64,000 nucleotides of DNA from Comamonadaceae bacterium OTU4NAUVB1 (GCA_024372625.1 CP099605.1:2604001-2668000); one strand, 5' to 3'; counted from the first letter of the stretch, positions 16,564-25,802 are shown. Made by a program: numbers and translations. Notes: generated from the sequence alone by a model not told the origin.

Positions 16564-17529
16564 ATGACCGTCTACGACTCGACGCTCCCCTATCCCCGCG
16601 ACCTGGTCGGCTACGGCCGCAACCCGCCGCACGCGCGCTGGCCCGGCGGCGCCCGCATCGCGGTGCAGTTCGTGCTGAACTACGAGGAAGGCGGCGAGAA
16701 CAGCGTGCTGCACGGCGACGCGGGCTCGGAGCAGTTCCTGTCGGAGATGTTCAACCCGGCGAGCTACCCGGAACGCCACATCAGCATGGAGGGCATCTAC
16801 GAGTACGGCTCGCGCGCCGGCGTCTGGCGCCTGCTGCGCGAGTTCGAGAAGCGCGGCCTGCCGCTGACGGTGTTCGGCGTGGGCATGGCGCTGGAGCGCC
16901 ACCCCGAGCTCACCGCCGCCTTCGTCGCGCTCGGCCACGAGATCGCCTGCCACGGCTGGCGCTGGATCCACTACCAGGCCATCGACGAGGCGACCGAGCG
17001 CGAGCACATGGCGCTGGGCATGGCCGCCATCGAGCGGCTCACCGGAGCGCGCGCGCTCGGCTGGTACACCGGCCGCGACAGCCCGCGCACGCGCCGCCTG
17101 GTGGCCGACTACGGCGGCTTCGAATACGACAGCGACTACTACGGCGACGACCTGCCCTTCTGGATGCGGGTCGCGAAGAGCGACGGCGAGGTGGTGCCGC
17201 AACTCATCGTGCCCTACACGCTCGACTGCAACGACATGCGCTTCGCGCTGCCCCAGGGCTACTCGCACGCCGACCCGTTCTTCCAGTACCTGAAGGACAC
17301 CTTCGACGCCCTCTACGCCGAGGGCGACCCCGCGGGCGACGACCGCCCCAAGATGATGAGCGTGGGCATGCACTGCCGCCTGCTCGGCCGGCCCGGGCGC
17401 ATCGCGGCGCTGCAGCGCTTCCTCGACCACGTCGCCGCCCATGCGGACGTGTGGGTGTGCCGGCGCGTGGACATCGCGCGGCACTGGCGAGCGACGCATC
17501 CCTTTCGTGCCGAAGACACAGGAGCCTGA
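16564..17529 (+). CDS. puuE: allantoinase, polysaccharide-deacetylase type
   Basis: A 321-aa PuuE-family allantoinase that hydrolyses allantoin to allantoate without the dihydroorotase fold. It shows the NodB-homology-like elements IAVQFVLNYEEGGENSVLHGD (about 36-56), ISMEGIYEYGSRAGVWRLL, GHEIACHGWRWIHYQ, GWYTGRDSPRTRRLV and the C-terminal MSVGMHCRLLGRPGR. It follows the FCD regulator by 56 bp and precedes the fused UraD-amidohydrolase by 4 bp. This order follows the pathway closely. Confidence 0.95.
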   Translation: MTVYDSTLPYPRDLVGYGRNPPHARWPGGARIAVQFVLNYEEGGENSVLHGDAGSEQFLSEMFNPASYPERHISMEGIYEYGSRAGVWRLLREFEKRGLPLTVFGVGMALERHPELTAAFVALGHEIACHGWRWIHYQAIDEATEREHMALGMAAIERLTGARALGWYTGRDSPRTRRLVADYGGFEYDSDYYGDDLPFWMRVAKSDGEVVPQLIVPYTLDCNDMRFALPQGYSHADPFFQYLKDTFDALYAEGDPAGDDRPKMMSVGMHCRLLGRPGRIAALQRFLDHVAAHADVWVCRRVDIARHWRATHPFRAEDTGA

Positions 17530-17533
17530 GACC

Positions 17534-19366
17534 ATGACCACCGCATCGACGACCGCCCCCCGCGCGCCCTTGACCCTCGAGGCCCTCAACGCCGCCACGC
17601 CGGAGGCGGCCGTGGCGCTGCTCGACGGCACCTACGAGCACTCGCCCTGGGTGGCGGAGGCGGCCCTGGCCGAGCGGCCGTTCCGCTCGCTGCAGCACCT
17701 CAAGCACGCCCTGGCGCGGGTCGTCGACGCGGCACCGGCCGAGCGCCAGCTGTTTCTCATCCGCGCCCACCCCGAACTCGCCGGCAAGGCGATGGAGCGC
17801 GGCGCCCTGACCGCCGAATCGACCAACGAGCAGGGCAAGGCCGGCCTCACGAACTGCACGCCCGCAGAGCTCGCGCACATCGGCGACCTCAACGCCGCCT
17901 ATGGCGCGAAGTTCGGCTTCCCGTTCATCCTGGCCGTGCGCGGGCCGCGCGGCACCGGGCTGGCCAAGCAGGAGATCGTGCGGACCTTCGAACGCCGGCT
18001 GGGCCACCACCCGTCCTTCGAGCGCGGCGAGGCGCTGCGCAACATCCACCGCATCGCCGAGATCCGCCTGCACGACAAGTTCGGCGCCGACACCTCGCTG
18101 GGCGACGACGTCTGGGACTGGCAGGAGGCGCTCGCGGTCCACACCGACCCGGGCTACGCCGAACTCGGCCAGCTCACCGTCACCTACCTCACCGACGCGC
18201 ACCGCGCCTGCGCCGCGCAGATCGCGCAGGGCATGCGCGACTGCGGCTTCGACGCGGTGGACACCGACGCCGTGGGCAACGTGGTCGGCCGCTACGAGGC
18301 CGCCACGCCGGGTGCCAGGGCGCTGCTGACCGGCTCGCACTACGACACCGTGCGCAACGGCGGCAAGTACGACGGCCGGCTGGGCATCTTCGTGCCGATG
18401 GCCTGCGTGCGCGAGCTGCACCGCCAGGGCCGGCGCCTGCCCTTCGCCATCGAGGTGGTCGGCTTCGCCGAGGAGGAAGGCCAGCGCTACAAGGCGACCT
18501 TCCTGGGCTCGGGCGCGCTCATCGGGCATTTCGACCCCGCCTGGCTCGACCAGAAGGACGCCGAGGGCGTGACCATGCGCGAGGCCATGCGTCACGCCGG
18601 GCTGAGCGAAGCCGACATCCCCGCCATCCGGCGCGACCCGGCGCGCTACCTCGGCTTCGTCGAGGTCCACATCGAGCAGGGCCCGGTGCTCACCGAGCTC
18701 GACCTGCCGCTGGGCGTGGTCTCCTCCATCAACGGCAGCGTGCGCCACGTCGGCGAGGTCCACGGCATGGCCAGCCACGCCGGCACGACGCCGATGGACC
18801 GGCGCCGCGACGCGGCGGCGGCGGTGGCCGAGCTGATCCTGTTCGCCGAGCAGCGCGCCGCGCGCGACGGCGACTCGGTCGCCACCGTCGGCATGCTGGA
18901 GGTGCCCAACGGCTCGATCAACGTCGTCCCGGGCCTGTGCCGCTTCAGCCTGGACATCCGCGCGCCCGACGATGCCCAGCGCGACGCCGTCGTCGCCGAC
19001 GTGCTGGCCGCGCTGGCCGGGATCTGCGAGCGCCGCTTCGTGCGCCACACCCTGGAGGAGACCATGCGCGCGGCCGCCGCGCCGAGCGCGCCCGAATGGC
19101 AGCGGCGCTGGGAGCGCGCGGTCGAGTCGCTGGGCCTGCCGGTGCACCGCATGCCCAGCGGCGCCGGCCACGACGCCATGAAGCTGCACGAGGTCATGCC
19201 GCAGGCGATGCTGTTCGTGCGCGGCATCAACTCGGGCATCAGCCACAACCCGCTCGAATCGAGCACGTCGGCCGACATCGACCTCTCGGTGCGGGCGTTC
19301 CAGCACCTGCTCGACGACCTGGCGCGGGACGTGGCCGGGGCCACCGCGCCGTCGCCGTCGGCCTGA
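17534..19366 (+). CDS. fused OHCU decarboxylase - allantoate amidohydrolase
   Basis: A 610-aa bifunctional protein. Residues 1 to about 185 are UraD (2-oxo-4-hydroxy-4-carboxy-5-ureidoimidazoline decarboxylase). They carry the catalytic His79 in HPELAGKAM, Glu/Gln in STNEQGKAGL and KFGFPFILAVRG. After a short linker (about 185-205) comes an M20-family allantoate amidohydrolase with metal residues in TGSHYDTVRNGGKYDGRLG (about 265-283), FAEEEGQRY, VHIEQGPVL and the C-terminal SGISHNPLE. Allantoinase acts between these two reactions and is encoded immediately upstream. Both halves look complete. Fusing them gives one polypeptide acting on both sides of the PuuE step. Confidence 0.95.
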   Translation: MTTASTTAPRAPLTLEALNAATPEAAVALLDGTYEHSPWVAEAALAERPFRSLQHLKHALARVVDAAPAERQLFLIRAHPELAGKAMERGALTAESTNEQGKAGLTNCTPAELAHIGDLNAAYGAKFGFPFILAVRGPRGTGLAKQEIVRTFERRLGHHPSFERGEALRNIHRIAEIRLHDKFGADTSLGDDVWDWQEALAVHTDPGYAELGQLTVTYLTDAHRACAAQIAQGMRDCGFDAVDTDAVGNVVGRYEAATPGARALLTGSHYDTVRNGGKYDGRLGIFVPMACVRELHRQGRRLPFAIEVVGFAEEEGQRYKATFLGSGALIGHFDPAWLDQKDAEGVTMREAMRHAGLSEADIPAIRRDPARYLGFVEVHIEQGPVLTELDLPLGVVSSINGSVRHVGEVHGMASHAGTTPMDRRRDAAAAVAELILFAEQRAARDGDSVATVGMLEVPNGSINVVPGLCRFSLDIRAPDDAQRDAVVADVLAALAGICERRFVRHTLEETMRAAAAPSAPEWQRRWERAVESLGLPVHRMPSGAGHDAMKLHEVMPQAMLFVRGINSGISHNPLESSTSADIDLSVRAFQHLLDDLARDVAGATAPSPSA

Positions 19367-19425
19367 TCCACCCGCTCCCACTTTCCCCTTCTCCGATCCC
19401 TTCCGATCTTTCCGGACCGCTGCCC

Positions 19426-20658
19426 ATGACCGCCTACGACCGCCTCGACGCCTGGATCGACGCCCATTTCGACGAGGAAGTGCGCTTCCTGCAGGAGCTG
19501 GTGCGCGTGCCCACCGACACCCCACCGGGCAACAACGCGCCGCACGCCGAGCGCACCGCCGAGCTGCTCGCGGGCTTCGGCCTGGACGCCGAGCGCCACG
19601 CGGTGCCCGAACAGGCCGTGCGCGACTACGGCCTCGAATCCATCACCAACCTGATCGTGCGCCGCCGCTACGGCACCGCCGGCGACGGCCCGACGGTGGC
19701 CCTCAACGCCCACGGCGACGTGGTGCCGCCCGGCGAGGGGTGGACCCACGACCCCTACGGCGGCGAGATCGAGGACGGCCGGCTCTACGCCCGCGCCGCC
19801 GCCGTCAGCAAGAGCGACTTCGCCAGCTTCACCTTCGCCCTGCGCGCGCTGGAGGCGGTGGCGAAGCCGTCGAAGGGCGCCGTCGAGCTGCACTTCACCT
19901 ACGACGAGGAGTTCGGCGGCCTGCTCGGTCCGGGCTGGCTGCTGTCGCAGGGCCTGACGAAGCCCGACCTGATGATCGCCGCGGGCTTCGGCTACGAGGT
20001 GGTGACCGCGCACAACGGCTGCCTGCAGATGGAGGTGACCGTGCACGGCAAGATGGCCCACGCGGCCATCCCCGACACCGGCGTCGACGCGCTGCAGGGC
20101 GCCGTGCGGATCCTGAACGCGCTCTACGCGCAGAACACGCGCTACCGGGAGGTCACCTCGGCCGTCGAGGGCATCACCCACCCCTACCTCAACGTCGGAC
20201 GCATCGAGGGCGGCACCAACACCAACGTCGTGCCCGGCAAGGTCGTCTTCAAGCTCGACCGCCGGATGATTCCCGAGGAGAACCCGGTGGAGGTCGAAGC
20301 CGCGATCCGCGAGGTCATCGCCGAGGCGGCGGCGCCGCTGCCGGGCGTCACGGTGGAGATCAGGCGCCTGCTGCTGGCCAACGCGATGAAGCCGCTGGCC
20401 GGCAACCAGCCCCTGGTCGAGGCCATCCAGAAGCACGGCCGGACGATCTTCGGCGAGCCGATCCCGGCCATGGGCACGCCGCTCTACACCGACGTGCGCC
20501 TCTACGGCGAGGCCGGCATTCCCGGCGTGATCTACGGCGCCGGCCCGCGCACGGTGCTGGAGTCGCATGCCAAGCGCGCCGACGAGCGCCTGGTGCTGGA
20601 GGACCTGCGCCGGGCCACCAAGGTCGTGGCGCGCACGCTGGCCGACCTGCTCGGCTAG
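19426..20658 (+). CDS. M20-family metallohydrolase, atypical metal site
   Basis: A 410-aa ArgE/DapE-like protein. The first metal motif NAHGDVVPPGEGW is present, as are the catalytic-base region TYDEEFGG, MAHAAIPDTGVDAL and the C-terminal ESHAKRADE. At the place where most M20 enzymes have GRGxxDxKG the sequence reads LYARAAAVSKSDF, so the usual bridging-metal Asp is replaced by Val in an ungapped alignment. It is 59 bp downstream of the UraD-allantoate fusion and ends the operon before a strong terminator. A ureidoglycolate or related N-carbamoyl substrate is possible but unproven. Confidence 0.85.
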   Translation: MTAYDRLDAWIDAHFDEEVRFLQELVRVPTDTPPGNNAPHAERTAELLAGFGLDAERHAVPEQAVRDYGLESITNLIVRRRYGTAGDGPTVALNAHGDVVPPGEGWTHDPYGGEIEDGRLYARAAAVSKSDFASFTFALRALEAVAKPSKGAVELHFTYDEEFGGLLGPGWLLSQGLTKPDLMIAAGFGYEVVTAHNGCLQMEVTVHGKMAHAAIPDTGVDALQGAVRILNALYAQNTRYREVTSAVEGITHPYLNVGRIEGGTNTNVVPGKVVFKLDRRMIPEENPVEVEAAIREVIAEAAAPLPGVTVEIRRLLLANAMKPLAGNQPLVEAIQKHGRTIFGEPIPAMGTPLYTDVRLYGEAGIPGVIYGAGPRTVLESHAKRADERLVLEDLRRATKVVARTLADLLG

Positions 20659-20679
20659 GCACCCGCACCCCTGACACGG

Positions 20680-20706
20680 ACGGCGCTTCGGCGCCGTTTT
20701 CTTTTG
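20680..20706 (+). terminator. rho-independent terminator of the ureide operon
   Basis: A perfect 7-bp stem ACGGCGC/GCGCCGT with a TTCG loop is followed by TTTCTTTT, 21 bp after the M20 hydrolase stop. It separates the regulator-puuE-fusion-M20 transcript from the permease genes. Confidence 0.9.
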
Positions 20707-20720
20707 GCGCGCAACTTGCA
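20705..20720 (+). promoter_or_regulatory. sigma-54-like promoter match upstream of the NCS2 permease
   Basis: TGGCGCGCAACTTGCA matches the -24/-12 consensus with one change (A to G in GGCAC) and correct spacing. The predicted start is near 20731, 145 nt before the permease ATG. It directly abuts the terminator T-tract. Confidence 0.45.
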
Positions 20721-20786
20721 TCGCGAGGTCCGTCCCGCCAGGCCGGGTCGCGGACTAGGCGTTTTCCTCGATGCGTGCGCAGCCAT

Positions 20787-20814
20787 GCTTTGTATACAGT
20801 TTCGCGTACAAAGC
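20787..20814. promoter_or_regulatory. operator-like dyad containing TGTATACA upstream of the NCS2 permease
   Basis: Perfect 8-bp arms GCTTTGTA and TACAAAGC flank a 12-bp centre, and the left side also contains the palindrome TGTATACA (20791-20798). This shares its core with the site between uraH and the FCD regulator. The permease genes are thus likely part of the same regulon. Confidence 0.6.
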
Positions 20815-20875
20815 AGTCGTCGCCCGCTCCGGCCCGCCGCGATCGCCACCGTCGTCCTTCCTCAGGAGCCACGTG

Positions 20876-22390
20876 ATGTCCTCTCCCTCCGCCGCCGCCT
20901 CGCCGGCCGCAGATTCCCTCCCGTCGGTCCACCTCGTCGACCAGCAGCTGCCCCTGGGCCGGCTCTCCGCCCTGGGACTGCAGCACGTGCTGGTGATGTA
21001 CGCCGGCGCGGTGGCCGTGCCGCTGATCGTGGGGCGCGCGCTGCGCCTGAGTCCGGACGAGGTGGCGCTGCTGATCTCGGCCGACCTGTTCTGCTGCGGC
21101 ATCGCCACGCTGATCCAGTCGCTGGGCGCCACGCGGTGGTTCGGCATCAGGCTGCCCGTGATGATGGGCGTGACCTTCGCCTCGGTGGCGCCGATGGTGG
21201 CCATCGCCAACGCCAACCCGGGCGTCGCCGGGGCGCAGCTGCTCTTCGGCTCGATCATCGGCGCGGGCGTGATCTCGATCCTGATCGCGCCGATGGTCAG
21301 CAGGATGCTGCGCTTCTTCCCGCCGGTGGTGACCGGCACGATCATCGCGGTCATCGGCATCAGCCTGATGCGCGTGGGCATCAACTGGATCTTCGGCAAC
21401 CCGTTCGGCCCGACCGCCCCGGCCATCGTCGACCCGGTCTACGCCAAGTGGCTGGCCGACGTGACCTCGCCGGGCAGCGCGCTGCCGCCGGTGCCCAAGG
21501 GTTTCGCCATCCTGCCGACGGTGCCCAACCCGCGCTATGCCGACCTCACGGGCTTCGGCGTGGCGGCCGTCGTGCTGGTGTCGATCCTGCTGATCGTGAA
21601 GTACGCCCGGGGCTTCGTGGCCAACATCTCGGTGCTGCTGGGCATCGCCATCGGCGCGGTGGTGGCCTCGGCGATGGGCATCATGACCTACGAGAAGGTC
21701 GGCCGCGCGCCGTGGTTCGACGTCGTGCTGCCGTTCCACTTCGGCATGCCGCAGTTCGACGCGGTGCTCATCCTGACCATGACGCTCATCATGATCGTGG
21801 TGATGATCGAGTCGACCGGCATGTTCCTGGCGCTGGGCGAGATGACCGAGCGGAAGATCGACCAGAAGGACCTGGCCAAGGGCCTGCGCACCGACGGCCT
21901 GGGCACGCTGATCGGCGGCATCTTCAACACCTTCCCCTACACCAGCTTCTCGCAGAACGTCGGCCTGGTGGCCGTCACGGGCGTCAAGAGCCGTTACGTG
22001 TGCGTGGCCGGCGGCGTGATCCTGATCGTGCTGGGCCTGCTGCCCAAGATGGCCGCGCTGATCGAGTCGCTGCCCACCGTGGTGCTCGGCGGCGCCGGGC
22101 TGGTGATGTTCGGCATGGTGGCGGCCACGGGCATCCGCATCCTCTCGGGCGTGGACTTCAAGGGCAACCGCCACAACCCGATGATCGTCGCGGTGTCGAT
22201 CGGCATCGGCATGATTCCGCTGATCGCGCCCAACTTCAAGCAGTGGATGCCGCACGCGCTGCACTCGCTGATCGAGTCGGGCATCCTGCTCGCGTCGATC
22301 ACGGCGGTGCTGCTCAACCTGTTCCTCAACGGCGCGAAGCACGACGAGGCCGCCGTCATCGCCGCGGCCAAGCAGGCCGAGGCGCATTGA
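20876..22390 (+). CDS. NCS2-family xanthine/urate-type permease
   Basis: A 504-aa nucleobase:cation symporter of the NAT/NCS2 family with about 14 hydrophobic segments. Family motifs include LGLQHVLVMYAGAVAVPLIVG (about residues 31-51) and the NAT signature FSQNVGLVAVTGV (QNxGxxxxTG) near residue 362. Acidic residues in the ESTGMFLALGE segment precede it. The Q-N-x-G-x-x-x-x-T-G form is typical of uric acid/xanthine transporters. AGGAG lies 7 nt before the ATG. With the operator match to the ureide regulator, xanthine or urate uptake is the best inference. Confidence 0.93.
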   Translation: MSSPSAAASPAADSLPSVHLVDQQLPLGRLSALGLQHVLVMYAGAVAVPLIVGRALRLSPDEVALLISADLFCCGIATLIQSLGATRWFGIRLPVMMGVTFASVAPMVAIANANPGVAGAQLLFGSIIGAGVISILIAPMVSRMLRFFPPVVTGTIIAVIGISLMRVGINWIFGNPFGPTAPAIVDPVYAKWLADVTSPGSALPPVPKGFAILPTVPNPRYADLTGFGVAAVVLVSILLIVKYARGFVANISVLLGIAIGAVVASAMGIMTYEKVGRAPWFDVVLPFHFGMPQFDAVLILTMTLIMIVVMIESTGMFLALGEMTERKIDQKDLAKGLRTDGLGTLIGGIFNTFPYTSFSQNVGLVAVTGVKSRYVCVAGGVILIVLGLLPKMAALIESLPTVVLGGAGLVMFGMVAATGIRILSGVDFKGNRHNPMIVAVSIGIGMIPLIAPNFKQWMPHALHSLIESGILLASITAVLLNLFLNGAKHDEAAVIAAAKQAEAH

Positions 22391-22440
22391 GGCCGTTGCC
22401 TTCCCGACATCCACGACGACGACACAGGCGACACCTCCTC

Positions 22441-23886
22441 ATGCAACCCACCGGCCTCCACGGCGTCCCCGGCTCGGACGAACGCCTCATCAACCACGAC
22501 CTCGCGCCCGTCGCGGGCGAGCGCAAGAACTGGTCGAGCTACAGCATCTTCGCGATGTGGATGTCCGACATCCACAGCGTGGGCGGCTACACCTTCGCGG
22601 CCAGCCTGTTCCTGCTGGGACTCAACGGCTGGCAGGTGCTCGGCGCCCTGGTGGTGGGCATCGCCATCGTCAACGTGCTGATGAACTGGATCGGCCGGCC
22701 CAGCCAGCGGCACGGCATCCCCTACCCCGTGATGGCGCGCGTGAGCATGGGCGTGATGGGCGCGAACTTCGCCGCGCTCATCCGCGGCATCGTCGGCGTG
22801 GTCTGGTACGGCGTGCAGACGTACTTCGCCTCCAAGGCCGTGGCCACGCTGGTGCTGGTGTTCTTCCCGGCCGCCGCCGCGCTGCAGTCCAGCAGCTTCC
22901 TGCGGCTGGACCTGCTGGGCTGGGCGAGCTTCATGTTCATGTGGATCTTCCAGCTGCTGATCTTCCAGCGCGGCATGGACTCGATCCGCAGGTTCATCGA
23001 CTTCTGCGGCCCGGCGGTGTACGTGGTGATGTTCCTGCTGGCCGGCTGGATCGTCTGGAAAGCCGGCTGGGACGCGCTGGACCTGTCGCTCAGCGACAAG
23101 GTGCTCACCGGCGGCGAGTCGTTCGTCGCCATGGGCAGCGCGATCCTGCTGGTGGTGAGCTACTTCGCCGCGCTGCTGCTGAACTTCGGCGACTTCTCGC
23201 GCTACGCGCGCAGCGAGCGCGACATGCGCGTGGGCAACTTCCTGGGCCTGCCGGTCAACTTCATCCTGTTCGCGGTCATCGTGGTGATCGTCACCGCCGG
23301 CAGCGCCAAGGTGTTCGGCCACATGATCATGGACCCGATCGAGATCGTCGCGCGCATCGACAACAAGTGGGCCGTGGTGCTGGGCAGCGTGACCTTCATC
23401 ATCGCCACGATGGGCATCAACATCGTCGCCAACTTCGTCTCGCCGGCCTACGACTTCGCCAACCTGTTTCCCAAGCACATCGACTTCAGGCGCGGCGGGC
23501 TCATCACCTCGGTGCTGGCGGTGGCGGTGTGTCCGTGGATCTTCGTGGACAGCCCCAAGGCGATCACGGTGTTCGTGAGCGTGTTCGGCGCGGTGCTGGC
23601 GCCGCTGTTCGGCGTGATGGTGGCGGACTTCTACCTGCTCAAGAAGCAGGTGCTGAAGGTCGAGGACCTCTACACCATGGCCCCCGGCGGGCGCTACCAC
23701 TACGACGGCGGCTGGAACCGGGTCGGCGTCGCGGCCCTGGTGCTGGCCAGCGCGGTCTCCATCGGCTGGGAGCTGTGCACGCAGCTCCTGAAGGTGCTGC
23801 CGGAGAACAATTTCGGCTGGGTCATCGGCGCGGTCGCCGGCGCGGTCCTCTACGTCGCGATGATGCGCGGCGCCCGGCGCACCTGA
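22441..23886 (+). CDS. NCS1-family purine/allantoin-type permease
   Basis: A 481-aa nucleobase:cation symporter-1 protein with 12 hydrophobic segments. Landmarks are an N-terminal NHDLAPVAGERKNWSSYSIFAMWMSD, the HGIPYPVMARVSMGVMGAN loop near residue 100 and LLLNFGDFSRYARSERDM in the middle. This resembles PucI/allantoin and cytosine permeases. It lies 50 bp after the NCS2 gene and is probably co-transcribed. Allantoin or a related ureide is the expected substrate from context. Confidence 0.92.
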   Translation: MQPTGLHGVPGSDERLINHDLAPVAGERKNWSSYSIFAMWMSDIHSVGGYTFAASLFLLGLNGWQVLGALVVGIAIVNVLMNWIGRPSQRHGIPYPVMARVSMGVMGANFAALIRGIVGVVWYGVQTYFASKAVATLVLVFFPAAAALQSSSFLRLDLLGWASFMFMWIFQLLIFQRGMDSIRRFIDFCGPAVYVVMFLLAGWIVWKAGWDALDLSLSDKVLTGGESFVAMGSAILLVVSYFAALLLNFGDFSRYARSERDMRVGNFLGLPVNFILFAVIVVIVTAGSAKVFGHMIMDPIEIVARIDNKWAVVLGSVTFIIATMGINIVANFVSPAYDFANLFPKHIDFRRGGLITSVLAVAVCPWIFVDSPKAITVFVSVFGAVLAPLFGVMVADFYLLKKQVLKVEDLYTMAPGGRYHYDGGWNRVGVAALVLASAVSIGWELCTQLLKVLPENNFGWVIGAVAGAVLYVAMMRGARRT

Positions 23887-23923
23887 GCCGCGCCCCGCGC
23901 GACCCGCCCGGGCACGGCCGCGC

Positions 23924-25006
23924 TCAGATCGGCGTGCCCTTGTCGTCGTGCCGGTCGCCCACGTCGCCGGAGTTCGCGAACAGGCTCCACGCGGCCATGA
24001 ACAGGGCGGCGATGACCGGGCCGATCACGAACCCGTTGATGCCGAACAGCGCCATGCCGCCGATGGTGGACATCAGCACGATGTAGTCGGGCATCTGCGT
24101 GTCCTTGCCCACCAGGATGGGGCGCAGGATGTTGTCGACCAGGCCGATCACGAAGACGCCGACGAAGACCAGCACCAGGCCCTGCCAGATGCGCCCGGTC
24201 GCGAGGAAGTAGAGCGCCACCGGCCCCCAGATGAGCGCCGCGCCCACCGCCGGCAGCAGCGACAGGAAGGCCATCAGCACCGCCCAGAGCAGCGCCCCCT
24301 GCACGCCCAGGAACCAGAACGCCAGCCCGCCGAGCGTGCCCTGCGCGATCGCCACGGCCACGTTGCCCTTGACGGTGGCGCGGATCACGGTGGTGAACTT
24401 GTTGAGCAGGTAGTGCGTGTGCGGCTTGGCCAGCGGCAGCGCGTCGCGCACGGTCTTCGACAGCGCCGGACCGTCGCGCAGCAGGAAGTACAGCAGGTAC
24501 AGCATCACGAAGAAGCTGACGAAGAAGTCGAAGGTGTTCTGGCCGATGGTCAGCGCCTGGCCGGCGACGACCTGACTGCCCTGCGCCGCGCCGGCGGTGA
24601 TGCGCGATTCGAGCGAGGACATGTTGGTCAGGTCGAAACGCTCCAGGATGTTCATGACCCAGCGCGGCATCGCGCCCAGGATCTGCTGGAAGTAGGCGGC
24701 GAAATTGATCTGGCCCGTGCGGATGTCCTGCGTCACCACCGCCACCTGCTGCACCAGCGACACGCCGATCATGGCCAGCGGCAGGATCACGATCACCAGG
24801 CAGATCGCCAGCGTCGAGAGCGCGGCGGTGTTCTTGCGGCCGGGAAACTTCCGCAGCAGCCAGCGATACATGGGCGTGAACAGGATCGCCAGCGCCACCC
24901 CCCACAGCACGGCCCCGAAGAACGGCATCAGGATCCAGATGAAGGCGACCGTGACGATGGCGAGCAGGGCAAAGAAGGTGCCGCGCTGGAGTTGGGGGGA
25001 ATTCAT
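23924..25006 (-). CDS. AI-2E family transporter (PerM/YhhT-like)
   Basis: A 360-aa membrane protein of the AI-2E exporter-like family with about eight hydrophobic segments. Typical elements are FALLAIVTVAFIWILMPFFGAVLWG at the N-terminus, QGTLGGLAFWFLGVQGALLWAVLMAFLSLLPAVGAALIW (residues about 220-260) and LVDNILRPILVGKDTQMPD near 290. The function of these proteins is often unclear (autoinducer-2 export, ion or permease roles). It is convergent with the allantoin permease and appears unrelated to the nitrogen genes. Confidence 0.9.
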   Translation of the reverse strand: MNSPQLQRGTFFALLAIVTVAFIWILMPFFGAVLWGVALAILFTPMYRWLLRKFPGRKNTAALSTLAICLVIVILPLAMIGVSLVQQVAVVTQDIRTGQINFAAYFQQILGAMPRWVMNILERFDLTNMSSLESRITAGAAQGSQVVAGQALTIGQNTFDFFVSFFVMLYLLYFLLRDGPALSKTVRDALPLAKPHTHYLLNKFTTVIRATVKGNVAVAIAQGTLGGLAFWFLGVQGALLWAVLMAFLSLLPAVGAALIWGPVALYFLATGRIWQGLVLVFVGVFVIGLVDNILRPILVGKDTQMPDYIVLMSTIGGMALFGINGFVIGPVIAALFMAAWSLFANSGDVGDRHDDKGTPI

Positions 25007-25049
25007 AGGTGACGCAATGTAGTGCAGCCCTGCGCCGCGGCCGTGTACG

Positions 25050-25802
25050 TCAGGAACCGGACTTCGCGCCGTCCGTCGGTGGTCGTGGCGTTTGCGCAAC
25101 GTCCAGCGGCGCGAGCGTCGCGCGCAGGCGCGCCGGCGCATCGGGCTCGCGCGCCGCCGGTTCGACCTCCAGCGCCTGCTCGACGTTGCCGATGTGGGCC
25201 AGCATCAGGTCGCGCGCGCGGGCCGTGTCGCCGTCCTCGAGCGCGTCGACGATGGCGCCGTGCTCGGCGCAGGACTGTCCCGCGTCGTGGCGCGACTGGT
25301 AGAGCGTGGCCGCCAGCGTGGTGCGCGCGGTCAGGTCGCGCAGCACGTCGACCAGCAGCCGGTGGCCCATCTGCGCGGCCAGGCAGACGTGGAAGTCGGC
25401 CAGCAGGAAGGCGCGCGTGGCCGCGTCGGCGCCGTCGATGGCGCGCCGCTCGTCGGCGATGTGCTGGCGCAGGCGGCGCGTGACGGCCTGCAGCGGCCGC
25501 CCGGCTTCCGCGAGGATGCCGGCCTCGACGATGCGCCGCGCCGCGAAGGCGTCGCGCGCCTCCTCGGCCGAGGGCTGCACCACGTACCAGCCGCGCTTGC
25601 TCTGCACCTCGACGAAGCCGCGCGCCTGCAGCTTCATCAGCGCCTCGCGCACCATGGTGCGGCTGACGCCGAAGTTGCCCGCGAGCGCCTGCTCGCCCAG
25701 GCGCTCGCCCGGCGCGAGCTTCTGCGCCAGGATGGCCTCGACCACGCGCTCGGCGATGACGGTGGGCGAGACCTCGTCCAGGGCCGGTGCGCCCTCAGGC
25801 AT
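25050..25802 (-). CDS. GntR-family regulator with FCD domain (dctA-linked)
   Basis: A 250-aa regulator with wHTH GEQALAGNFGVSRTMVREALMKLQARGFVEV (about residues 32-62) and an FCD domain with LADFHVCLAAQMGH and CAEHGAIVDALEDGD. Its ATG overlaps the 3' end of dctA by 8 bp, so the two are co-transcribed. The paired TTGCATGCAA palindromes upstream of dctA are the obvious candidate target. The regulator would then control its own operon. The C-terminal 30 residues are Pro/Ala-rich and extend beyond the domain. Confidence 0.9.
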   Translation of the reverse strand: MPEGAPALDEVSPTVIAERVVEAILAQKLAPGERLGEQALAGNFGVSRTMVREALMKLQARGFVEVQSKRGWYVVQPSAEEARDAFAARRIVEAGILAEAGRPLQAVTRRLRQHIADERRAIDGADAATRAFLLADFHVCLAAQMGHRLLVDVLRDLTARTTLAATLYQSRHDAGQSCAEHGAIVDALEDGDTARARDLMLAHIGNVEQALEVEPAAREPDAPARLRATLAPLDVAQTPRPPTDGAKSGS

